Assembly (NCBI RefSeq): GCF_036924645.1
Contig: NZ_JAZHRX010000001.1
Location: 5,731,501-5,795,500 of the forward strand
Source: Bradyrhizobium sp. AZCC 2176
GTDB taxonomy: Bacteria > Pseudomonadota > Alphaproteobacteria > Rhizobiales > Xanthobacteraceae
Direction of reading: 5' to 3'
Length of the DNA: 64,000 nt
Part shown: positions 31,345-40,238 of the stretch, one piece after another
Layout of the letters: every line of letters begins with the position of its first letter
How positions within the stretch are numbered: the first letter of the stretch is position 1
Notes under the pieces: model-generated
Told to the model about the DNA's origin: nothing
The model's input: only the letters and a program-made list of their open reading frames with translations
Database searches by the model: none
Translations under genes and position numbers: made by a program

Positions 31345-32859
31345 TTATTCCGCAGCGAACGGCGCTTCGCGCGGCACGATGATCCGGATCTTCGTTCCCG
31401 CGCCGGGCTTGGTTTCCAGATTGATCCGGCCGCCTAAGCGATTGGTCACGATGTTGTGGACGATGTGCAATCCGAGGCCGGTGCTGCCCTGATCGCGCCG
31501 GGTTGTGAAAAACGGGTCGAACACGTGGCGCTTGATCTCCGGGCTCATGCCGCGGCCGTCGTCCGAAAACAGCACTTCAACGTTATGCTTGCCCGACGCC
31601 TGGGCCGCGATGTGGACGGATCCGCGTGCGCCGTCCGGAAAGGCGTGCACCGCGGCATTGTGAACCAGGTTGGTGAGCACCTGGCCGTAAGGTCCGGGAT
31701 AGCTGTTCATCGCGAGATCGGGCTCGCATTCGATGCTGATCACAAGGTTTCTACGCAGCCCGAAACGCAGTCCTTTAACGACCTGCTCGGTCACCTGGCC
31801 GAGATCAAAGCCTCTCCGGTCCGACACGTTGCGATCCGCCGCAACCTGCTTGAACGACTGTATCAAGTCGATCGCGTGATTGAGGTTGATCATGATTTGC
31901 GATGCCGCCTCCCGGCTTGTCGCAATGAATTCAGTCAGGGTCGACCGACGCACGCCGCCGCTGGCAACATCGGCTTCAAATCGATCGGCCTTGTTGATGA
32001 ATGCCGAGGCGACGGTCAGACTGGTGCCGACGGGGGTGTTGAGCTCGTGCGCGACACCGGCCACCAGCCTTCCCAGCGCGGCCAGCTTCTCGGTCTGCAC
32101 GAGACTGTCCTGCGCGGCGCGGAGATCATCGAGCGATTGCGACAATTGCCTTGTGCGTTCCTGGACCTCGGTGAACAGCCGCGTGTTCTCGATGGCGATG
32201 ACCGCCTGACCAGCGAAGGTTTTCAGGAGCTCGACCTGCGCCCTGGGAAACAATTGCGGCTCCAGCCGCATGACCGCAATGGCGCCGATCGCGACGTCGT
32301 CACGTAACATCGGCACGACGAGGATACTGCGATAGCCCGATGTTCTCTGCAGTTCACTGTATCCGCCGGAGACGAGCACGTCCGGCTCGTGCACGACGCG
32401 GCGCTCGCGGATGGCGACCGAGATCAGATTTTTGCTGGTCAGCGGGGCAGGGTAGGCCTTGCGCACCGCGGCCACCGATTCCGGGGAGAACTGATCGTAC
32501 GCGACCAGATGGACATCCTCGCCCTCCCGGCGATAGACGGCGCTCAGCACACTCTGGCAGAGCCGCGCCGCGTTCCTGACGATCCTGTCGAACACCGGCT
32601 GGATGCCGGTCGGCGAGTCCGAGATGAGCGTCAATATCTCCGCTGTCGCGGCTTGCCGCTCCCTGGCTTCCTGAAGTTCGAGGACGAGTTGTTCGACTTC
32701 CGTTGTGGCGGGACTTTCGGTTTTCGTTTTTGCAGGGTTGGAGGCGCGCGCTGCTTTTGACCCAGGGCGGCGCTTTGCCGTGGTCGTCGCGTGGCTTCTC
32801 GATCTGGTTGGTCCGCCGCCTGCTTTCATTGCCTGCCCCAAGCCTTCCGGATAAGCCAT
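31345..32859 (-). CDS. GAF-domain sensor histidine kinase
   Basis: The 504-residue protein has a basic, Ser/Thr-rich N-terminus without membrane helices, then a short coiled coil, a GAF domain (about 70-230), a second helix pair and the transmitter. The phosphorylated histidine is H271 in LVAGVAHELNTPVG, and the ATPase domain shows NLVHNAAVHAFPDG, DDGRGMS and GLGLHIVHN. It is therefore a cytoplasmic kinase. No response regulator is next to it. Confidence 0.95.
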   Translation of the reverse strand: MAYPEGLGQAMKAGGGPTRSRSHATTTAKRRPGSKAARASNPAKTKTESPATTEVEQLVLELQEARERQAATAEILTLISDSPTGIQPVFDRIVRNAARLCQSVLSAVYRREGEDVHLVAYDQFSPESVAAVRKAYPAPLTSKNLISVAIRERRVVHEPDVLVSGGYSELQRTSGYRSILVVPMLRDDVAIGAIAVMRLEPQLFPRAQVELLKTFAGQAVIAIENTRLFTEVQERTRQLSQSLDDLRAAQDSLVQTEKLAALGRLVAGVAHELNTPVGTSLTVASAFINKADRFEADVASGGVRRSTLTEFIATSREAASQIMINLNHAIDLIQSFKQVAADRNVSDRRGFDLGQVTEQVVKGLRFGLRRNLVISIECEPDLAMNSYPGPYGQVLTNLVHNAAVHAFPDGARGSVHIAAQASGKHNVEVLFSDDGRGMSPEIKRHVFDPFFTTRRDQGSTGLGLHIVHNIVTNRLGGRINLETKPGAGTKIRIIVPREAPFAAE

Positions 32860-33019
32860 CGTATCGGCTTAAGCCCGCAAAGGGGAAGGGCGTCCGTCGA
32901 GCATGTCGGCGACGACGGGGGGACGGCGAGAATGGAAACAGAGCGTAGACCAGCCTCGCTGTCATTCCCTGGCATCGCGAACGCGATGAACCCGGAATCC
33001 ATCCCGCCATTTGCGGCCG

Positions 33020-33117
33020 GCCTTCTGGATCAGCGGCACCCAGCGATTGATTTTTGACTGGACATCGTCGCGGATGCCGCTCGGGGTGTTGGTCGGGGCG
33101 CCATATTTATCGTTGTT
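33020..33117 (-). pseudogene. Possible end of a TctC-type binding-protein gene
   Basis: Just after the lyase gene, on the same strand, the frame reads YGAPTNTPSGIRDDVQSKIN, then RWVPLIQKAG. The last part looks like the C-terminus of tripartite tricarboxylate transporter binding proteins (a helix ending KWxPxIxxAG). The rest of the gene is absent. The match is short and could be chance. Confidence 0.2.
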
Positions 33118-33119
33118 GC

Positions 33120-34469
33120 TTATCGTTTGATTTGACGGGCGAGCACGCGGTCGACCATCGCGCCGGCGGTTCCGAGATAGTTCGATGGCTCGCACAAGGC
33201 GGCGAGCCGATCGCGGGGCAGGGCGGATGCGATCGCCGGCCGCCGCAGCAACGCATCGAGCAGCGCGTCGCCACGGTCGAACGCGTCGCGGCAGGCGGCA
33301 TAGACCTCGTCATGCGCAAGCTGACGGCCAAGCGCGGGCGCGAGCCCCATCATGACCGCTTCGGCCACGATCAGCCCGCGCGTGGAATCGAGGTTTCGCT
33401 TCATCGCCGCCGGATCGACGATCAAGCCAGAGAGCATGAATTGCGCCTGCACCAGCGACCCGGCCGTCAGAAGACAGACCTGCGGCAACGCCAGCCATTC
33501 GCAGTGCCAGGGCCCAGTGGCGCGCTCGAGATCCTGCACCATGGCGTCGAGCATCAGCGAGGCGGCATCGCGGGACATTTTTGCGTTCGCCAGCAGAATT
33601 TCCGACGAGATCGGGTTGCGCTTCTGCGGCATGGTCGAGGAAGCGCCGCGATGCGAGGCGAACGGTTCGAACACCTCGCCGATCTCGGTCGCCATCAGGA
33701 TCATGACGTCATAGCCGATCTTGCCGAGCGCGCCGCAGATTACGGCAAGCGTCTGGACCAGTTCGACCAGCCCGTCGCGCGCGACGTGCCAGGTGATGTC
33801 AGGCTCAGTGAGACCGAGGGCGCGCGCATAGGCGGCGCGCACATCCAGTCCGCGTTCGCCGAGCGACGCCAGCGTTCCCGCCGCACCGCCCAGTTGCGCC
33901 TGCAATGCGCGAGGCTTGGCTTGTTCGAGCCGGTCGGCCGAGCGCTGCAGCGCCGAGAGCCAGATCCCAGCCTTGTGCCCGAATGTGATCGGCAGGGCCT
34001 GCTGAAGATGGGTTCGCCCTGCCATCGGCGTATCGCGATGGAGACGGGCGAGATCGGCAAGTGCGGCCATGGCCTCGACGAGCTGGGCTTCGATCAGCGT
34101 AACCGCTTCGCGCAGTTGCAGCACCGTCGCGGTATCCATGATGTCCTGGGTGGTCGCGCCCCAATGCACGTAGCGGCCGGCTTCGCCGAGCTGCTGCGAG
34201 AGCTGGCGCACCAGGCCAACGATGGGATAGCCGACATTCTCGGTGTCGCATTTCAACTGCTCGCTATCGAGCGCAATCGCCGGGGCGAGGCGGGCGATCG
34301 CCTGTGCCGCCTCTGGCGGAATCACGCCCGTCTCGCCCTGGGCCACGGCAAGCGCCACTTCGGCCTGCACATAGGCCCTGAGCTGGGCTTCGTCGGAAAA
34401 CACCGCCCGCATGGCCGGCGTCGAGAACACGTCGCGATAGAGGACGCTGTCGAAGATCGTGCTGGCCAC
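33120..34469 (-). CDS. Lyase of the fumarase/aspartase superfamily (PcaB-like)
   Basis: The 449-residue protein has the superfamily signature SSTMPQKRNPISSE, the conserved HWGATTQDIMDTA segment with the catalytic His-Thr region, and GRTHLQQALPITFG. The overall arrangement is closest to 3-carboxy-cis,cis-muconate cycloisomerase and adenylosuccinate-lyase-like proteins. No other beta-ketoadipate gene is near, so the substrate is uncertain. The start is GTG. Confidence 0.9.
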   Translation of the reverse strand: MASTIFDSVLYRDVFSTPAMRAVFSDEAQLRAYVQAEVALAVAQGETGVIPPEAAQAIARLAPAIALDSEQLKCDTENVGYPIVGLVRQLSQQLGEAGRYVHWGATTQDIMDTATVLQLREAVTLIEAQLVEAMAALADLARLHRDTPMAGRTHLQQALPITFGHKAGIWLSALQRSADRLEQAKPRALQAQLGGAAGTLASLGERGLDVRAAYARALGLTEPDITWHVARDGLVELVQTLAVICGALGKIGYDVMILMATEIGEVFEPFASHRGASSTMPQKRNPISSEILLANAKMSRDAASLMLDAMVQDLERATGPWHCEWLALPQVCLLTAGSLVQAQFMLSGLIVDPAAMKRNLDSTRGLIVAEAVMMGLAPALGRQLAHDEVYAACRDAFDRGDALLDALLRRPAIASALPRDRLAALCEPSNYLGTAGAMVDRVLARQIKR

Positions 34470-34664
34470 CGGTCATTTCACTCCCTGTTGGTATGTATGG
34501 CCATATGATTGATACGTACAAATTTGTCGAGACGCGCGAACGGCCTCAGGGGAGTTTTCAGCAGACGCTCGGCTCATTGAGCGATCTCGTGGCGCTGGCT
34601 GCTGCGACGGATCGCGATATCAGAAGCATCGACACCGTCGTGATGGAGAACGCCAATTGCCGGC

Positions 34665-35114
34665 CTATCTCTCATACCAACCGACGAGGATAGCTTCTGC
34701 GATCGCGTGCTGGCGCGCCTCTCGCTCAATATCACGGCAGGACGCGCTGGCTTTTGCCGGAATATGGTCCGTCGAGAGGGCGATCAACCGGAAATGATAA
34801 TGATGAGGTCCATGGCCGCGAGGCGGACACGGGCCGCCATAGCCCACTTTCCGAAAATCGTTGACCGCCTGCTTCATTTTCATGTTCTGCGCGGCGCCGT
34901 CCGCGAGCTCCGTTAGCACTGGCGGAAGATCGTAAATCGCCCAATGATGCCATGTGCCGGCGGGCGCGTCGGGATCGTCGCACAGCAGGACGAAACTTCG
35001 CGTTCCGGCTGGCGCGCCGGACCATTGCAAAGGCGGCGACAGGTTTTCTCCATCGCAGGTGAAGCGTCGAGGAATAGCCGCTCCATCGGCGAAGGCATTG
35101 GAAACGAGCTTCAT
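34665..35114 (-). CDS. YbhB/YbcL-type PEBP (Raf kinase inhibitor-like) protein
   Basis: The 149-residue protein starts MKLVSNAFADGAAIPRRFTC with GGAG six bases upstream. The phosphatidylethanolamine-binding fold is shown by CDDPDAPAGTWHHWAIYDLP and GPHHYHFRLIALS. Bacterial members are cytoplasmic and of unclear role. It is transcribed away from the RNase Z-like and CapA genes, 223 bases apart. Confidence 0.92.
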   Translation of the reverse strand: MKLVSNAFADGAAIPRRFTCDGENLSPPLQWSGAPAGTRSFVLLCDDPDAPAGTWHHWAIYDLPPVLTELADGAAQNMKMKQAVNDFRKVGYGGPCPPRGHGPHHYHFRLIALSTDHIPAKASASCRDIEREARQHAIAEAILVGWYER

Positions 35115-35337
35115 GGCGCTCTCCATCGGGCTGCAGGAGACGTCGGCCCGGGCTTGGCGAGATCTCCCAGCCGGTCCGGCTCGACCTTGCCCGGTGCAAA
35201 ATCCAATAACTCCGACTGGATCCGGGAAGTTCATCGGACATTGACTAAAATCAGGCCCGTAGACAAAGGGGGCCTTGTCCGGTGAAGGCAGAGTGACGCC
35301 GGAAATACGTGGAAACGCTGCGGCAGAGTAGCTTGCG

Positions 35338-36345
35338 ATGCGACCGATCTTCCAGCCGAGCCTCGTCAACGGTCGCTATGGCGACCCGACGATCTATGTG
35401 GAGACGCTGTTCGAAAAGCACAGCCTGCTGTTCGATGTCGGAGAAATCGCTTCTCTGTCAGCGCGGAAGATACGGCGTGTCGACCAAATTTTCGTCTCGC
35501 ATGCACATATCGATCATTTCGTCGGCTTCGACCATCTGCTCCGTTTGCTGGTCGGGCGCGAGAAAGCGGTGCAACTCTACGGTCCACCCGGGTTCGCCGA
35601 GCGCGTCTTTCACAAGCTTCAGGCCTATCGATGGAATCTGGTCGAAGCCTATCCTTGCGATCTGGTTTTCGTTGTGAGCGAATTCGAAACGCCGAATTCC
35701 ATGTCGACCACGCGGTTCCGCCTGAAGAAGGCGTTTGCCGCGGAGCCATCAGTCTCACACAAAAACCGTGCTGGCGTGCTCTGCGATGAGCCGACCCATC
35801 GCGTGTCGGCCGCGATCCTTGAACACGGCACGCCCTGCCTTGCCTTTGCCCTGCAGGAAGCAGCGCATGTGAACATCTGGAAGAACCGATTGTCGGAGCG
35901 CGGACTTCCCGTTGGTCCATGGTTGCGCTCCCTCAAGAAGGCCGTTGTCGAGCGTCGCGCGGACGATCATTTGGTCCATATCGACGGACCGGCGACGTCG
36001 GATGATCGTCTTGTACCGCTTGGCAGCCTGCGTGATGTCCTGACGGTCGCCGCCGGTCAGAAAATTGCCTATGTTACCGATGTCGCCGACACGCCGGCCA
36101 ACCGTGCCGCCATCGTGGCGCTCGTTCAGAGTGCGGACATCCTGTTCATTGAGGCCGCATTTGCCAGGACGGACGCCGGATTGGCGAGGGACCGGGGCCA
36201 CCTTACGACCACGGCTGCCGGAGAAATTGCGCGGGAGGCCAATGTGCGCCGCGTCGAGCCGTTTCACTTTTCTCCGCGCTATTCGGGAGAGGAGGAGCGG
36301 ATGCTGGCCGAGGTGATGGCGGCATTCAGAGGATCTCACGCCTGA
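35338..36345 (+). CDS. Metallo-beta-lactamase-fold hydrolase (RNase Z-like)
   Basis: The 335-residue protein has the metal motif VSHAHIDHFVGFDHLLRLL (a HxHxDH variant), a later DVADT with a metal-bridging Asp, and a C-terminal EPFHFSPRYSGEE whose His is typical of RNase Z. That places it near ribonuclease Z/ElaC and related phosphodiesterases. A tRNA-processing role is possible but unproven. The CapA gene follows after 23 bases. Confidence 0.9.
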   Translation: MRPIFQPSLVNGRYGDPTIYVETLFEKHSLLFDVGEIASLSARKIRRVDQIFVSHAHIDHFVGFDHLLRLLVGREKAVQLYGPPGFAERVFHKLQAYRWNLVEAYPCDLVFVVSEFETPNSMSTTRFRLKKAFAAEPSVSHKNRAGVLCDEPTHRVSAAILEHGTPCLAFALQEAAHVNIWKNRLSERGLPVGPWLRSLKKAVVERRADDHLVHIDGPATSDDRLVPLGSLRDVLTVAAGQKIAYVTDVADTPANRAAIVALVQSADILFIEAAFARTDAGLARDRGHLTTTAAGEIAREANVRRVEPFHFSPRYSGEEERMLAEVMAAFRGSHA

Positions 36346-36368
36346 CGCGGATACTGGAGCAGCATTTC

Positions 36369-37499
36369 ATGCTCGACGAAAGACAATTGCCGGCTGCGCA
36401 CAGGAAATCGGTGCGGCTCTTTCTATGCGGAGATGTCATGTGCGGCCGCGGTATCGACCAGGTACTGGCGCACCCCTGCAGCCCCGAGATCTACGAAGCT
36501 TACATGCGATCGGCGGAGAGCTACGTGCTGCTCGCCGAGCAGGCAAATGGGCCCATTCCACGGCGTAACGGGTCGTCCTACGTTTGGGGTGCTGCATTGG
36601 ACGAATTGGAGCGCATGCAGCCTGACGCGCGGATCATCAATCTTGAAACGGCTGTCACCCGCAGCAACGACCGCGCGCGCAAAGACATCAACTACCGCAT
36701 GAGCCCCGAGAATGCAGAATGTCTCGCGGCCGCCAAGATCGACTGCTGTGTACTGGCAAACAACCATGTGCTCGACTGGGGCCGCGCCGGCCTGCTTGAG
36801 ACGCTGACGACTTTGCAGAAACTCGACGTCAAAGCGACGGGCGCAGGGCGCAACGATCGCGAAGCGCGCGCACCCGCGGTGCTTAATCTTGCCAACGCGC
36901 GGCTCCTGATCTTTTCGTTCGGATCGACGTCGAGCGGCATCCCGGTCGAGTGGGCTGCGACGTCAGACGCTCCAGGCATCAACTTGCTGTCTGACCTCTC
37001 CGAGGCGAGCATGTTGGAGGTCGCTGACCAGGTCATGGCGCGGAGGAGACCGGGCGATCTCGTCGTCGTTTCGATCCATTGGGGATCCAATTGGGGATAT
37101 CGCATTGCGGATCAGCAGGCGATTTTGGCCCGGACCCTCATCGACAAGGCAGGTGTATCGATCGTTCACGGGCATTCTTCGCATCATCCGAGAGCGATCG
37201 AAGTCTATCGAGATCGTCTCATTCTCTACGGCTGCGGCGATTTTCTGAACGACTATGAAGGGATTCCCGGTTACGAGCGCTACCGTGACGACCTCGCGCT
37301 GATGTATTTCGCCGACCTGGATCCGGCCAGCGGATGCCTCCATGCGCTCAAACTGGTTCCCCTGCAGATCAAGAACTTTCGTCTGTCCATTCCACCGTGG
37401 CCGGACATTGAATGGATCCAGCAGACCGTCGATCGGGAATGTCAGAAGTTCGGAACAAGGGTCATCTTTGATGCCGAACGGCAGCTCGTAGTGGCCTGA
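36369..37499 (+). CDS. CapA-family protein (metallophosphatase fold)
   Basis: The 376-residue protein has the CapA family marks: LFLCGDVMCGRGID at the start, RIINLETAVTRSND, CCVLANNHVLDWGRAGLLET and VHGHSSHHPRAIEVYRD. Founding members take part in poly-gamma-glutamate capsule formation, but no capB/capC genes are present, no signal peptide or membrane helix is seen, and the role here is unknown. It is probably in one transcript with the RNase Z-like gene. Confidence 0.92.
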   Translation: MLDERQLPAAHRKSVRLFLCGDVMCGRGIDQVLAHPCSPEIYEAYMRSAESYVLLAEQANGPIPRRNGSSYVWGAALDELERMQPDARIINLETAVTRSNDRARKDINYRMSPENAECLAAAKIDCCVLANNHVLDWGRAGLLETLTTLQKLDVKATGAGRNDREARAPAVLNLANARLLIFSFGSTSSGIPVEWAATSDAPGINLLSDLSEASMLEVADQVMARRRPGDLVVVSIHWGSNWGYRIADQQAILARTLIDKAGVSIVHGHSSHHPRAIEVYRDRLILYGCGDFLNDYEGIPGYERYRDDLALMYFADLDPASGCLHALKLVPLQIKNFRLSIPPWPDIEWIQQTVDRECQKFGTRVIFDAERQLVVA

Positions 37500-37565
37500 G
37501 CTACGGATAACGCGACCGGCCGGGATGGGAGAATACCGAGAACGGTAACGCGTTAGAATGCCTAC

Positions 37566-37593
37566 GGCGAGCAGGGGGGTATCCCTGCTCGCC
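37566..37593 (-). terminator. Hairpin after the small secreted protein gene
   Basis: GGCGAGCAGGG pairs with CCCTGCTCGCC around a 6-base loop. It follows the CapA gene on one side and the small secreted protein gene on the other, so it could end both transcripts. Confidence 0.5.
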
Positions 37594-37638
37594 ATGACTG
37601 CGGTTCCCTTGGAGGTTGGTCGGAACGAAGATTGTGCG

Positions 37639-37896
37639 TTACGGGGTACGGTCGGCGGTCACCAGGCGGGCTTCCCGGACCACCGACTTGGAGCCGGCGG
37701 CGCGGAGGCAGGAAGCCTCGAAATTCGGCCAGGCCTGCTGCGAGCAATCCTTGCCGACGGCACGGATATCCAGCCGGTCACCCTTGGCCAGCGCCTGCGG
37801 CACACTGGCTTCGACCTGGGGGGCAAAGCCGGGCAGCACAGTGAGCGCGGCAGCAATCAACGCGGCGGCAGCGACTGCGGAAAAAGCCTTGATCAT
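37639..37896 (-). CDS. Small secreted protein
   Basis: The 85-residue product has a clear signal peptide ([20 protein letters not shown], then [10 protein letters not shown]). The mature part has two cysteines ([17 protein letters not shown]) with the spacing of a small disulfide loop, then [19 protein letters not shown]. Short proteins with this layout are common in Bradyrhizobium-like genomes. Function unknown. The region from here to coaD (about 270 bases) holds no other gene that I can support. Confidence 0.75.
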   Translation of the reverse strand: MIKAFSAVAAAALIAAALTVLPGFAPQVEASVPQALAKGDRLDIRAVGKDCSQQAWPNFEASCLRAAGSKSVVREARLVTADRTP

Positions 37897-38169
37897 GACG
37901 GTCCCCTGTCATGGGCCTTGGCGGCCCGTCGTTTCGTTGGGTGGACTTGTAGCCAGCGGAAGTTTCCGGCCGTCTTCGCCAACCCCGAAAATGGTTTCGT
38001 GCGGGCCGAGTTTTGTTTCGTCGGCCAGTGGCGGACGAAACATTGGCAGCCCGCGAGGGAGACGCTCGGGCCCCGGGACTGGTTCATTGGCCGACCGGAA
38101 ATAAAAAGCCACACCAGGAGGGAACCGGGCCCGGCTTGCCGGGCCGCCCGGGTCGGGGTAGAGGGGTCT

Positions 38170-38667
38170 ATGCCCCGTATCGCGCTCTATCCCGGTTCAT
38201 TTGATCCCATCACCAACGGCCACCTGGACGTGCTGCGGCACGCCGTGACGCTGTGCGACCGCCTGATTGTCGCCATCGGCGTCCATTCCGGCAAAAAGCC
38301 GCTGTTTTCGACCGAGGAGCGGCTCGACATGGTTCGGGCGGTGTGTGAGCCGATCGCGCAACAGGCAGGCTGCGCCTTCGACTGCATCACCTACGACAAC
38401 CTCACCGTCGCTGCGGCGCGGCAGGTCGGCGCTACCATCATGATTCGCGGGCTGCGCGACGGAACCGATATGGACTACGAAATGCAGCTTGCCGGCATGA
38501 ACGAGGCCATGGCGCCGGAGGTGCACACGGTATTCGTCCCGGCGTCGCCGGCCGTCCGCCCGATCACCGCCACGCTGGTGCGCCAGATCGCCGGGATGGG
38601 CGGCGACTTCTCCGCCTTCGTGCCGCCCCAGATTGCCGCGAGCCTGAAGGCCAAGTTCGCAGGCTAA
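38170..38667 (+). CDS. coaD: Phosphopantetheine adenylyltransferase
   Basis: CoaD makes dephospho-CoA from phosphopantetheine and ATP, the fourth step of coenzyme A synthesis. The 165-residue protein begins [20 protein letters not shown], with the T/HxGH-type nucleotide motif, and contains [21 protein letters not shown] precedes the ATG. It heads a run of forward genes to queA. Confidence 0.97.
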   Translation: MPRIALYPGSFDPITNGHLDVLRHAVTLCDRLIVAIGVHSGKKPLFSTEERLDMVRAVCEPIAQQAGCAFDCITYDNLTVAAARQVGATIMIRGLRDGTDMDYEMQLAGMNEAMAPEVHTVFVPASPAVRPITATLVRQIAGMGGDFSAFVPPQIAASLKAKFAG

Positions 38668-38720
38668 AAGCGCTGGTGCGCGACAACACGCTTTCCTGTT
38701 TTCACATGACCGGAGCTTTC

Positions 38721-39263
38721 ATGATCCGAATTCTCGCCGTTCTCGCCGCGCTGTTTCTTGTGGCTCCCGCCATCGCCCAGCCGCTGCCCGCCAATCTCGA
38801 CAAGGCGAATGCAATCGTGATCGACACCACCAAGGGCCGCATCGTGATCAAGCTGCGGAACGACCTCGCGCCCCAGCATGCCGAGCGCATCAAGCTGCTG
38901 GCGCGCGAGGGCTATTACAACAACGTGCCGTTCCATCGCGTCATCGAAGGATTCATGGCGCAGACCGGCGACGGCAAGAATTTCAACGGCACCGGCGGTT
39001 CGAAATATCCAAACCTGCCGGCCGAATTCTCCAACGTGCCGTACAAGCGCGGCATCGTCGGCATGGCACGAACGAGCGATCCCAACTCGGCCAATTCGCA
39101 GTTCTTCATCATGTTCGCCGAAGGCGCGTCGCTGAACGGCAAGTACACCGTGATCGGCGAAGTGGTGGCGGGCATGGATGTGGTCGACAAGATCAAGCGC
39201 GGCGAACCCGTCGTCGATCCCGACAAGATGGTGAAGGTGCAGGTCGCATCCGACGTCAAGTGA
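38721..39263 (+). CDS. Periplasmic cyclophilin-type peptidyl-prolyl isomerase
   Basis: The start MIRILAVLAALFLVAPAIAQ follows GGAG and is a signal peptide, so this isomerase is exported. The cyclophilin domain shows FHRVIEGFMAQTGDG, the GTGGS loop and FFIMFAEGASLNGKYTVIGE. It is 180 residues long. It is followed by a secreted TonB-like gene and then a cytoplasmic cyclophilin. Confidence 0.95.
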   Translation: MIRILAVLAALFLVAPAIAQPLPANLDKANAIVIDTTKGRIVIKLRNDLAPQHAERIKLLAREGYYNNVPFHRVIEGFMAQTGDGKNFNGTGGSKYPNLPAEFSNVPYKRGIVGMARTSDPNSANSQFFIMFAEGASLNGKYTVIGEVVAGMDVVDKIKRGEPVVDPDKMVKVQVASDVK

Positions 39264-39267
39264 GGCG

Positions 39268-39708
39268 ATGATTTCGGCGCGCCGCGGGCCGTCCGTCTGG
39301 TTTGCCGCCGCTCTCGTGTGGCTTGTGCCGGCGGCGCATGCATCGGCCCAGCCGCAGCAGCTCAACACCATCAAGGACGTCTACGCCAAACTGTATTCCT
39401 GCTGGCGGCCGCCGCCGGTCTCGCGCGCTAGCCCGATGGACATCACGGTCATCGTCAGTTTCAACCGCGAGGGCGCCATTCTCGGTCAACCAAGGATTAC
39501 CTATGAATCCGCAAATGCCGGCGATAACGACCGGATCGCGTACCGAATTGCCGTAATGGAGACATTGCAACGCTGTGCGCCGTTGCCATTTACCGAAGGA
39601 CTGGGCGGTGCGGTTGCCGGCCGGCCTTTCGCGGTCACTTTCAGAACCCGCAAACGTCCACCCAAACCTGAAGAGAAAAGAGCATGGCTGATACAGAAAA
39701 TACTTTGA
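39268..39708 (+). CDS. Secreted TonB C-terminal-like protein
   Basis: The 146-residue protein has a signal peptide (SVWFAAALVWLVPAAHASAQ). The mature part reads VYAKLYSCWRPPPVSRASPM, DITVIVSFNREGAILGQPRI, ending with a run of lysine, arginine and proline. This looks like the TonB/TolA C-terminal fold without the usual proline-rich spacer or membrane anchor. It starts 4 bases after the first cyclophilin stop and overlaps the next gene by 25 bases. Confidence 0.7.
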   Translation: MISARRGPSVWFAAALVWLVPAAHASAQPQQLNTIKDVYAKLYSCWRPPPVSRASPMDITVIVSFNREGAILGQPRITYESANAGDNDRIAYRIAVMETLQRCAPLPFTEGLGGAVAGRPFAVTFRTRKRPPKPEEKRAWLIQKIL

Positions 39709-40148
39709 TTCTTGAAACCACCCAGGGCCCCGTCACCATCGAAATGCGCCCCGATCTGGCGCCGGGCCATGTCGCCCGCATCAAGGAACTGGTGCGCGAG
39801 GGATTTTACGACGGCATCGTGTTCCATCGCGTGATCGAGGGTTTCATGGCGCAGACCGGCTGTCCGCACGGCACCGGCACCGGCGGTTCCGGCCAGAAGC
39901 TGAAGGCCGAGTTCAACAAGGAACCGCATGTGCGCGGCACCACCTCGATGGCCCGCGCCGCGAGCCCGGATTCCGGCGACAGCCAGTTCTTCATCTGCTT
40001 CGACGACGCCTCCTTCCTCAACGGCCAGTACACAGTGTGGGGCAAGGTGACGTCCGGCATGGAGAACGTCGACAAGATCAAGCGTGGCGAGCCGGTGCAG
40101 AACCCCGACAAGATCGTCAAGGCGCGGATGGCGCTGGACGCGGCTTGA
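39684..40148 (+). CDS. ppiB: Cytoplasmic cyclophilin-type peptidyl-prolyl isomerase
   Basis: The 154-residue protein has no signal peptide. It shows the bacterial cyclophilin motifs FHRVIEGFMAQTGCPHGTGT, GQKLKAEFN and FFICFDDASFLNGQYTVWGK. It overlaps the previous gene by 25 bases in a different frame and has only a modest ribosome-binding site, which suggests translational coupling. Confidence 0.95.
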   Translation: MADTENTLILETTQGPVTIEMRPDLAPGHVARIKELVREGFYDGIVFHRVIEGFMAQTGCPHGTGTGGSGQKLKAEFNKEPHVRGTTSMARAASPDSGDSQFFICFDDASFLNGQYTVWGKVTSGMENVDKIKRGEPVQNPDKIVKARMALDAA

Positions 40149-40156
40149 TGTAATTC

Positions 40157-40228
40157 GTCATACCCGGGCTTGACCCGGGTATCCATCCTAAGAAGAAGAT
40201 GGATTGCCGGATCAAGTCCGGCAATGAC
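40157..40228. repeat. Palindromic repeat between ppiB and queA
   Basis: GTCATACCCGGGCTTGACCC at the left is mirrored by CAAGTCCGGCAATGAC at the right, with ATCCATC and GATGGATTG in between. It is a common dispersed repeat type. The queA frame can be read through it without a stop, which creates false upstream start codons. Confidence 0.7.
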
Positions 40229-40238
40229 GACCAGGCCG

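Noticed and set aside
34493..34693. 66-codon forward frame between lyase and PEBP genes
   Set aside because: It overlaps the end of the PEBP gene and has no good ribosome-binding site or known family.
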